A stretch of 12,117 nt of DNA from Auxenochlorella pyrenoidosa. Lineage: Eukaryota > Chlorophyta > Trebouxiophyceae > Chlorellales > Chlorellaceae. Position 1 is the stretch's first letter, and each line of letters begins with the position of its first letter. The translations under genes and the position numbers were made by a program. The notes under the pieces were generated by a model that saw nothing but the letters and a program-made list of their open reading frames with translations, was not told the DNA's origin and ran no database searches. The DNA lies in assembly GCA_001430745.1 (NCBI GenBank), contig KQ482053.1:705624-717740 (forward strand), read 5' to 3'. Positions 1 to 9,600 of the stretch are shown one piece after another.

Positions 1-233
1 CAGCACACCCCAGCAGCGCCCATGATTGGGTTGCTCGGCGGCGCCGCCGCCGCTGCAGGCAGAAGGGGCCGGCCGGAAGCGTGTCTGGACGCAGAGGCCT
101 GCAGGGCGCACGGCGCCGAGCGACTGCCTCGGGCCCCTGTGCGCAGGGGCAGAGAGGCCGGCCTGCCCCCGTCCCGTCATGCACCTCTCTGCCTGACAAG
201 CGGCCCGTGCGGCCCTCGCTTCTCTTTGTGCAG
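1..233 (+). other. 5' intron tail upstream of the first resolvable helicase exon
   Basis: The last bases of this stretch, ending TTTGTGCAG at 233, make a good splice acceptor directly before the first supported helicase exon, which begins in phase 0. Whether an earlier coding exon lies within bases 1-233 cannot be decided. An ATG at 22 opens a short Ala/Gly/Arg-rich reading frame, but no donor clearly joins it in phase to base 234, and the translated residues match no helicase segment I know. The true start codon may be here or to the left of the window. Confidence 0.5.
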
Positions 234-628
234 GGCGACCGTTCCCTGGACCGCATCCTGCCACGGCCGTATGTGCAGCAGTGGAAGGATCTGGAGCATG
301 CGGTGAGCCTACCGGCTGCCCCTCTTGTAGTGTAGGCTCACGCGCTGCGCTGCGCTGCACACGCCCCAGCACGCCTCTGCGTCGCACGTGCAAAGGCGGC
401 GGCTCCACGTCTGCCGGAAGGAAAGCCTGGAGGTGCTGGCATGGCCAGCACGCCTGCCCGTCAGACGCTTTTCGCTGTCCAACTTGCCTTGCCCTGCCTG
501 CAGGCCCAGGAGCGGCAGCGCCGGCAGGCTGAGGCGGCCGCACGACAAAAAGCGCAGGCGGAGCGGCAGCGCGCCGCAGCCAAGCGGCAGCAGCCTACCG
601 CCGTGGTCATGACGGAGGACAAGCGCAG
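234..628 (+). other. Helicase exons 1-2: charged Gln/Arg/Ala-rich N-terminal extension
   Basis: Exon 1 (234-302) encodes 23 residues with [17 protein letters not shown]. Exon 2 (504-628) encodes about 41 residues dominated by Gln, Arg, Ala and Lys in an [14 protein letters not shown] pattern, probably a long single helix or coiled coil. The end of exon 2 and start of exon 3 (VVMTEDKRR then [10 protein letters not shown]) resemble the segment with which plant DExH7 and animal DHX57 begin their conserved region, which supports joining these exons. The first part looks lineage-specific. Exon 1 is called from its splice sites, phase and lack of stops, so it is less certain than the helicase core. 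Confidence 0.65.
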
Positions 629-3600
629 GTGGGGTGCTTGTTCTTGTGCCCGCTGCCGGCGTTGTGCGACACGGCGAGTCCGCCTGCCCAGGCAGCATGC
701 CAGCATGCCATTGATAGCATGCCGCTATGCTGCCTCAGGGCTCGCTCTATTGAGCAACCTATGCTCTTGTGCATGAAGCGGCAAGCGCTCCCAGTGCTGC
801 CACTCCGCGGCTCTGCGTCTCCCTTTTTTCGGCAGCCTGGCTCAGGCTGCAACCCCCGTTCCGTCCAGCTCTTATCCACCCCTGCTGGTTCGACCTCCCA
901 GCACTGGCCTGCGCCCCGCTCTGCGACCTGTGCAGGCTGGTGGAAGGCATCATTTCCGACCTTCAGGCCGACTCGTCGGCAGCAGCAGCTGACAGCAACG
1001 GCGACGGCTACGGCGCTGGCTCCGATGCCGGCGGCTGGTCGAGTCTGGACCCGGCAGGCACAGCGGGCACAGCGGCGGGCCCGCAGGAGGCGGCCGCCCT
1101 GACAGAGGAGCTGGTGCTGCTCGGCTTCGAGCAGCAGGATGCGTCGGCGGCTGTGGCGGCCACCGGCAGCGGCGGCGGCGGCGGGGGCGCGCTGAGCGCC
1201 GCCCTCGACTGGCTGTGCATGCGCCTGCCCGAGGAGCGCCTGCCCAAGAACTTTGCGCCGGGTGCGCCGCCGTGTCTGTCTGTTCCCTGCGCTGCCCTGC
1301 CACGCTGCTCGCGCTGCCAGATCTGCCGCGCCTGCCTGCTCTTACATTTCCATCAAGCAACCCGCCCCGCCTGCAGGCGCCGCCGGCAAACCCGTGTCGA
1401 TTATCCGCCTTGCTGGCGGCGGCAGCAGCGGCGCCCTGGGGGCCAGCCGCGGCGGCAGCTTCGCCACCGGGCTGGACGCCGCAGCAGAGGCTGCTGAGGA
1501 AGCAGCAGCTGCCGCGGCGCTGCTGGAGGACCCTGCGGTTGCTGAGCTGGCTGCCTACGGGTACCCGCCCCCCGAAGCAGCTGCCGCGCTGCAGGAGAGC
1601 GGCGGGCACGTGCACCGCGCGCTCGCCGCGCTGCACGCCCGCCTGGCGGCCGCGGCCGGGGCGGGCGGCGCGACTGAGCCCAGCCCGGGTGCGGCGGGGC
1701 AGCCTGCTGATGAGCTTGAGGAATGGCGGGAGGAGCGAACCGCACTGGAGGCCATTTACGGCGAGGATGCAGCGTTCCCCTCGGATCGGTTGACATCCAT
1801 CCAGCTACCAGTGGAGCTGACGTCAGCGGCTTCCAGCTCAGCAGCTGGCGGCCAGCATCAGCTGCACTTGCACCTCGATTTCCTGGCGCCACCCTCGGCT
1901 GCCCCCGGCAGCGGCAGCGGGGCCAACGCGGAACCCTACCCTGCCCGTCCGCCCACGGTCGGGGTACGGGCCGAGGGCGTGCCGCCTGCCGCGCTGCTCA
2001 CGCTGACGCGCCAGCTGGCGCAGCAGGCTGCTGAGCTGGCAGGGCACCCGATGATCTATGAGCTCGCCTCTGCCGCGGCAGAAGCGCTCGAGGGCTGCCT
2101 GCTGAAGCCGCTGCCGCTGGCGCGGCTGCTGCCGCCGGCGGGCGCCGGCGCGCCGCACTCGCGCGCCGTCAGCGGCGCTGACCTGGCGCAGCAGGCCGAG
2201 CAGGCGCTGCGACTGGAGGACATCGCAAACACAATCATCCCCGCGGCCGACCGCGGCGGCCAGCGGCGGCAGCAGCGTGGCGCCGGCGCAGGCATCGATG
2301 TGCATGCCGAGAGCCGGCGGCTGCGGCAGCGGCAGGCGGAGTTGGAGGGCAGCGCTGAGCACGCTGCCATGCGCGCTGTGCGCTCCCACCTGCCTGCTGC
2401 CGCCAAGCGCGCCGAGCTGCTGCAGCTGTGCGGCAGCCGGAGGGTGGTGGTTGTGTCGGGCGCGACTGGCTGCGGCAAGAGCACCCAGGTGGGGGCCGCC
2501 TGCGTGCTGTTGTCGGCTGCATGCACTGGTCAAGATTTGGCAGTCAACGGCAGCCATGTTGGCTGTAGATTGGCAGGACCTGCACGCAGGCGCGGCCAGT
2601 CAAACAAGACTTGTGCCCGCCCTGCTGCGCTCCTCTGTGGAGCAACCCCTTAGCCGGCGCAGGGGTGTGCATGTGTTTGCAACTAGAATGCATACTTTCC
2701 ACCTTTCATATGGGGCGTGGCTGTCAAGCGCGGCTGCATGCGCGGCCCAACCTCGCAGGCGGCCACAGTGCTCCCAGAGGCAGCGGTCTCAGGAGACTAT
2801 CTGCATTTCAGCTGGAAGCATCAGCGTTCTGTGGTGTTTTGCTTTCCGCTCCTGCCCTGCAGGTGCCCCAGTTTCTGCTGGAAGAGGCAATTTCCCGCGG
2901 CAGCGGCGGCGCCTGCAACATCATTGTCACACAGGCATGCAGGGTGCATGCCTGGCGCATGCGCGCATTCCTGCACACCCACGATGAACAGACTTCACGC
3001 GTGCATGCATGGTGGTGCCCCGTCCAGCGCATCGCTCAGCGCAGCAGTGTCTCAGTGGCTTTGATAAACAGCGATGATAAACAGCGGTCCTGCACCCACT
3101 TGTGCCGCCGCGTCTTCCCATGCCTGCAGCCGCGGCGCATCTCGGCAGTCGGCCTGGCCGGCCGCGTGGCGGCTGAGCGGGGCGAGGGTGTGGGCGCCAC
3201 CGTCGGCTACTCTGTCCGCCTGGACAGCAAGCAGTCGGCGCGCACACGGCTGCTGTTCTGCACCACAGGTGCGGGCGGCGTGGCGGGGGCCTGCCTGCAT
3301 GATTCGGCCGGCGCCCAGCGTGCCCTGCCTGTCTGGCGGTTGCTTGACGCCAGCCTGCCTGCCAGCCAGTCTCTCAGTTGCACCAAGCCGTGGCCATGTG
3401 CCCCATGGGCATCACATCACATTCAGTACCTGTTCGCGCACACGATCTGTTACATGCCTTGAGCCCCCTTGACGTGAGGCCCTGCGCTCCATGCTGCGCG
3501 CAGGCATCCTGCTGCGCCGCCTGCTGGGTGACCCCTCCCTCTCGGGGACCACTCACGTCGTGCTGGATGAGGTGGGTCCATGGTCCATGCCCTGCCTCCC

Positions 3601-6600
3601 AGCCTGGCCGTGGCCCCTGCCACCTGCCTGCCCATCCTGCGCGGCGCCTGGCCGCGCTGCTCTGCGGCCGCCTCCCAAGCACATCCTGCCGCCTTTGGTG
3701 GCTGTCTGCTCACTCCTGCACGCCTCTTCCTTCCCAACTGGCTCATCTCCTGGGTGCTGTGTGAATGCCTGGCCACCTTGCTCACCTAGTACTTGCTCAC
3801 TTGCTCACCCACAACATGCATGCAGGTGCACGAGCGCTCAATCGAGTCTGACCTGCTCCTGCTGCTGCTGCGAGGCCTGCTTGAGTCGGGTGCGCAGCGG
3901 CCTGCCAGGCAGGGCAGCTGCCGTCCAGCTGCACTGCTCCGCAGGGCCCCCCCCCCGCCGCTACCACCTGTCCCCTTACCCCCGCCGCTGATGGTGTCTG
4001 ATGTGCCCTGCCACCGTCACCACCGCCGCTGTCACTGCCGGCCAGCCACAGTCCAGGCTGCTGCTCCCGTTTGCCGGTCGTCCGGTGCTCCGCGCGGCTC
4101 CAATTTGCGCCCCACCACGGCACCAAGCCGCGCCAACGCTGCCCCCCCATGGTGGTAGTGAACTCTGGTGAACGTCACCCTTCGAGCGTCCCTCCCTGGC
4201 CCCTGCAGGGCGCAACCCCGGGCTACGGGTGGTGCTCATGAGCGCGACTGCCGATGCCGGCCTGTTTGCATCCTACTTTGAGACGGCACTCGGGGAGCCT
4301 TCTGGCCAGCTCACTATCCCGGGCTTCACGCACCCGGTCACAGGTGGGCGGGGCCCCGCCTCCTGCGCCGGCCTGGGTCTGGCCTTGGCCTTGGGTTGTG
4401 GACTGCAGCAGCGGTGTCTGGGGCAGCTTTGATAAGGGGTGAAGGGCTCCCCTGCTTCTGTGCCAGTGCAGCATTGCTCCGTCTGTGGCCAGCCCAGTGC
4501 TGCTGCGCTGCCCGCCGCCTGATGCACCGGGCTCATTCCTCTGTTCAGACCCTCTCCCCCACGCTTTCCCACACCGCCCCAACCGTCTTTCTCCCTTTCT
4601 CCCTTTTTTCTTACCAACAGATTTCTTCCTAGAAGATGCCATCGAGGCCACCGGCTTCGCCATCGGCCGCTCCTCAAAGTGGGCCAAGAAGGGCGGCAGC
4701 GGCGGCAAGAAGGACGAGGCAGGGGAGGGCGGCGGCGGCGGCGGCGGCGGCGCGACGGCGGCGGCAGACGGCTACAGCGAGCAGACGCGCATCGCGCTGT
4801 CGAATGTGGACGAGAGCCTGATCAACACGGAACTCATAGAGGCGCTAGTGGCGCACCTGGTGGCCAGCCGGGGGCGCCAGCAGGGCGGCGGGGCCGGCAA
4901 GGGCGACGACGCCAATGCCATTCTGATTTTCGCTCCTGGTGAGCTGTTCAGGGTCTGCACGGGTGTGCTTAGCAGCGGGAGGCCGTGGTGCAGCGAGGGG
5001 CGTGGCATGTGCTGGCAGCAACGGCGCGTCTTCTGCATGGCACTTGGCTACGTCTGCCAAAACAAGTTGTTTTCCACCTGCAATTGCACGGCCCTTGCGC
5101 TCACGTGCTCTCTGGTCTCGGCCGCTGCGACTGCAGGTGCCGACGAGATCAGCCGCATCTGTCGCACCCTGTCGTCCTCTGGGCGCGTTGCGGCTGCAGC
5201 TGGCGGCGGGGTGCAGGTCCGTGCATGATCATGAGAGGATGGCTGCGGCCAGCCGGAAGCTGGGGAGACACACCTCTTGGTCTCGCCAGGCTCGCGCTTG
5301 CTCTGTCGGCCAGCCAAAGAAACGTTCCTGTCTCGATGATGGAGGAGGGAGCACGCCTGTGCTAAACCAAACAGCCTTGATTCTGCCCGTTGCAATGCAG
5401 GTGCTGCCGCTGCACGGCGGGCTGCCGCCCTCGCAGCAGACGCGCGTGTTCAACCGCCCGCCGAAGGGTGCGCCGCTGCTTTCAAGCTGCATCTGTGGGG
5501 CCCTGCCTGCGCTCGGCATCCTACAGAAGCCCAGCATGCGAGCTTATTCCACCTCTGCTCCTGCTGCTGCTAGCGCCAGCACCAGCTGCCGGCAAGGCGT
5601 GAGCCCTGAACAGCGCGACCGTGCGTGCTTGCGCCGACTACGCTGCGGCGCGCGCCCGTTCATCCCCCATGCATGCCCCGCCCGCGCAGGCGTCGTCAAG
5701 ATTGTGGTGTCCACCAACGTGGCGGAAACCTCCATCACCATCGACGACGTTACAGCTGTGATAGACACTGGGCGGGTCAAGGAGATGCGGTTCGATGCAG
5801 CCCGCGGCATCGCACGCTTGCAAGAGACGTTTGTTTCCCAGGTGGGGCGCGGTGCTGCAGCTACCACGAAGCCATCATTCCAGCTGGTTTAACTCAACCG
5901 CCCCTGCTTCCTGTGCAGTACGAGCTGCCTCGCTGCCTGCATGATTTTGGTCTGCTGTGATCCCAGGGGGGCGACTCCACATCCTGCCTGGAGTGGCGGC
6001 CGCTGCGGAAGCAAGCGGCGCATCAGGCGGCGATGCCTTCTCATGCACCCACGCGGCTGACGCCTCGGCGCGCCCTGCCCAACCGCCGCCCACCCTCACC
6101 TGCTCTGCCGCCCGCAGGCCGCCGCGCAGCAGCGGCGCGGGCGCGCCGGGCGCGTGCGCCCTGGCGTGTGCTACCGCCTGTTCAGCCGGCGCACGTGGGG
6201 GCGCATGCCGCGCGACACGCCGCCCGAGATCCAGCGCGCGCCGCTGCAGGTGGCCGGCATGCCAATGCTGTGGATTTTATGACAAGTTTGTGATCTTGCT
6301 GCTGCTTGCGACACGTTGCACCCTTGCTTGGCCCAAGGAGCCCAGCGCGGCCTGGGCGCCCTCCTGTGCTGTTTGCACCCCGGCCATCCAGCAACCGTCT
6401 GCGCCTGACAACCTCTCCCCTTCCCCGCGCCATCCCCCCATCTGGCACCCAGGGCCTGGTTTTGGATGTAAAGGGCATTCTGGGCCCAGCCACCGATGTG
6501 CCGGCGCTGCTATCCCAGATGATCACGCCGCCAGAGCCGGCTGCGCTGCAGCAGGGTGAGTGCCCCGCACAGCAAGCGCTTCTTCGAGGCAGCATCTCTG

Positions 6601-9600
6601 CCATTGCGCCCTCATGACTCCGCCTCACCGTGGCTACACCTGCCAACCTTGCCCAGGCACAGGAACCAGGCCCGACAGGGCCTAGCATGCCGCTTCATGG
6701 GGCGCCGGCTGCCTCATGCTGCCATCACACTTCTTGCTGGTCACAGCGGCCAGCTCTTAGGCAGGGCGCATTTCTCCCAGCTGCCGCCACCTAGCCAAGC
6801 CTCCCCCGCCTGGCCCCGCAGCCATGCACTCGCTGCGCCTGATTGGCGCTCTGGATGCCTCTCCGGCCGGCGCGCTCACACCGCTCGGTCAGCACCTCAC
6901 CCGCATGCCCTGCGACCCTCGGATCGGAAAGATGCTGCTGTACGGAGCCCTCCTGGTGGGTGCTGGGATGAGGCAGGAGTGAGGCTGACTTGCTGCTGCA
7001 GCATGCAGCAGCAGCACAAATCGCCGGGCTGGACCCAGCGCAACGCTGTGATCTGCCTCAGCGCTGCAATGCTCGGCGCAACAATACCTGCCCCTCCCCC
7101 CCGCTGCAGCGCTGCCTGGACCCCATCCTCACCATCGCTGCGGCGCAGGGCTGGGGCCGGCCGGTGTTCTGGTCGCCGCCAGACAAGCGGGAAGAGGTGG
7201 GCGCGCGGGCGGCAGCAACCGCTGTGCGGTGCTGCGAGGGTTGGCAGTGGCTGTGCCCTTGACCAGCAGCGCCAGCTGCAGCGCCTCCCTGCCAGCAGCA
7301 GTTGCTGGAAGGATCCACCTGGGGGGCGCTGCTGGGAGCATGCTGTACCCATAGGCCCACAGAGCCAGCCGCATGCAGCTCTGCCTGGTGAGCTGCTCTG
7401 TCCGACATGCCGCACACACATGCCGTGGCCCCCTCCCTCGCCTGGGCCTGCTGCTGAACACCACACATGCCGCGGTCCCCTCCCTTGCCTGGGCTCGCTG
7501 CCCCGCAGGCCGAGGCGGCGCGGCGCGCCGTGGCCGCCGGCGTCGCGGCCTCCAAGAGCGACCACCTGGCGGTGGTGTCTGCCTACAACGCCTGGCGAGG
7601 AGTGGTGGAGAAGGAGGGGCGGCAGGCGGCGCACGAGTTCTGCGGGCGGCACTTCCTGGCAGACCAGGCGCTGGATGTGAGGCCTGCCAGCTGCTGCTTG
7701 CTGCTGGATCTTTGGAAAGTGTGCTTGTCAGGAGGGTTGCGGGCGTGATCCTTTGCGGCGACATGCACCTTGCATCAGGGTGCACATGCGGCAGACGGGC
7801 TCTGCGCGTGCGGCACACTGTGCTCTGCTGGGGCCCTGCCTGCGCTCGTGTGTTTGCTGCACTTGCTGGCGCATTCCGCAGCTCGGCTCTGTCCCGCCAG
7901 CGCCTGCGCACCATCAGTCTGCCACTCCCCTGCCTGCTTTTTAAGCTGCGCATGCTGGAGTGGCCGCGCCGAGTGACCTTGCCACCATGCCCGGGGACCA
8001 CCCTCGCCACCCCTGCCAGAGACAGTGCCCCTGGGCTCCCCCAGCACGACCAGCCAGCTCTGTGCACAGCGCGGCACAGCAGGCCACCATAGCGCCCCAT
8101 GGGCTTCCCCATCACCGCTTACCCGTCGCAGGCCATCGACGCGGGGCGGCAGCAGTACGCCGAGCTGCTGGCCGACCTGGGCTTCATCCCCGCCTCGTAC
8201 GCCGCCGCCGCCTCGGCCGCGCGCAGCCGGCGCGGCACCGGCGCCAAGATCAGCAGCGGCGCCAGCAACCCTTACGGCTGGGGCGACGAGGCGCCGCTGT
8301 TTGAGGTGGACGAGCACTCGGCGAACGCGCGCACCGTCAAGGCCGCCCTCTGCTGCGGCTTCTACCCGCAGGTGGGGGTGTGCCGCCCAGGGGCGCTGCC
8401 TGCAGCAGCAGGGAGCTGTGTGAGGTGTACACTCGCCGGGGGCGCTGCCTGCAGCAGCAGGGAGCTGTGTGAGGTGTACACTAGCCGGGGGCGCTGCCTG
8501 CAGCAGCAGGGAGCTGTGCGAGGTGTACACTCGCCGGGGGCGCTGCCTGCGCACTCGCCCACCACGCCTTGGCAAATGCAACCCGCCCACCCCTGTGGCC
8601 CGACACACGCACACAGACAGACGCACACAACCATGCACACACGCACACGCGCGCACGCACACACACACGCAGACACCCACACCTGTGCCCGCACCCCCCG
8701 CCCCCCTCCGCAGCTGCTGCGCGTGGAGCACCCCGCAGCCAAGTACACGAAGGTGCACGGCGGCGCGGTGGAGACCGAGGCCGACCCCGCCAAGCTGCGC
8801 TTCTTCGACCGCGAGCGGGGTGAGCCGGAAAACCAGGGCCGCCGCCTGGCACCGGCGCCCAGGCCCCATAGGAGCTGCCTGCTGCTCGGCAGGCAGCGTT
8901 TGGACCAAAATTGAAGCTGCGCCCGTGCCCGCCCGGGCGCCCTTGCCCTCGACCTTGACCTTTGTCAAGGCACTGCCAGCTCGTTGCGCCGCCCGCCACC
9001 ACACAGCGCGCTGGCCGGCCCCTTGTCCTGCACCCTGCCCCTGCAGGCCGCGTCTTCCTGCACCCCTCCTCGGTCAACTTTTCCTGCGGCAAATTCGAGT
9101 CGGGCTGGCTGGCCTACTCGGAGATTGTGGAGACGAGCAAGGTGTTTGTGCGCGAGTCGAGCATGGTGCCCGTCTACGCTGTGCTGCTCTTCGGGGGTGA
9201 GGGGAGGGACGGGGGAGGGGGAGGGAACAGGGGCGGTGCTGCTGATGGCAGCAGCACGCGCTTAGGGAGGTGCCCAAGGGCGGGGAGGCGAGCGCTGTGT
9301 GTTGTGGGCAGAGGCCATCATCTTGTCTCCAGCGACCGCCATGAAAAGCCGCACTGTGTCACGCCCCGCACGTCTTTCTCCCCCGCAGGCAGCATCGAGG
9401 TGCAGCATGAGCAGGGCCTGCTGCGTGTGGACGGCTGGGCGCGCTTCAAGGCCCCCGCCCGCATCGCAGGTGGGGCCGGCACTGCTCAACATCCCACCTC
9501 GGCTGCCAGATTCCCCGCAGCCAGCACACGAGGCTGGCCTACCTGCCTGTCAAGTGTCTGGTTGTAACATCCGCCTGCCTGGGCTGCTCGCTGGTGCTGT

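Larger units (their letters stand above)
2459..4343 (+). other. RecA1 domain with helicase motifs I, Ia, Ib, II and III (exons 4-9)
   Basis: Exon 4 ends in Walker [11 protein letters not shown]. Exon 5 (2863-2934) gives [16 protein letters not shown] to IIVTQ. Exon 6 (3130-3268) starts [19 protein letters not shown] and ends LLFCTT plus one base of Gly. Exon 7 (3504-3571) gives [20 protein letters not shown] and ends DE. Exon 8 (3826-3889) starts [12 protein letters not shown], completing motif II as DEVH. Exon 9 (4209-4343) holds [18 protein letters not shown] with motif III SAT. All ATP-binding and hydrolysis residues expected of a DEAH/RHA helicase are present, so an active ATPase is predicted. 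The valine at motif II position 3 is an accepted variant of DEAH. Confidence 0.94.

Noticed and set aside
950..2557. Long minus-strand open frames opposite exons 3-4
   Set aside because: They are Arg/Ala/Gly-rich shadows of GC-rich coding DNA on the plus strand and show no conserved motif.
3063..3086. Short direct repeat GATAAACAGCG, two copies, in intron 5
   Set aside because: Two 11-base copies 13 bases apart are too short to interpret and may be chance.
5842..6117. An extra helicase exon around 5970-6040 (readable as a [22 protein letters not shown] string)
   Set aside because: ETFVSQ of exon 13 joins [12 protein letters not shown] of exon 14 exactly as in other DEAH helicases, leaving no room for added residues.
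7467..7748. Separate small ORF with an Ala-rich N-terminus
   Set aside because: It is exon 18 of the helicase read through its flanking introns; the conserved [13 protein letters not shown] is HA2-domain sequence.
8099..8131. Possible independent start of a gene at ATG 8099
   Set aside because: The frame continues straight into helicase exon 19, but HFLADQALD of exon 18 joins [13 protein letters not shown] with no gap against the family pattern. The ATG is therefore chance sequence before a weak acceptor.
7775..9004. A 409-codon minus-strand open frame
   Set aside because: It runs antisense through helicase exons 19-20 and the 49-bp and AC repeats. Its Val/Cys/His-rich blocks are translated repeats; its length reflects GC content and lack of stops.
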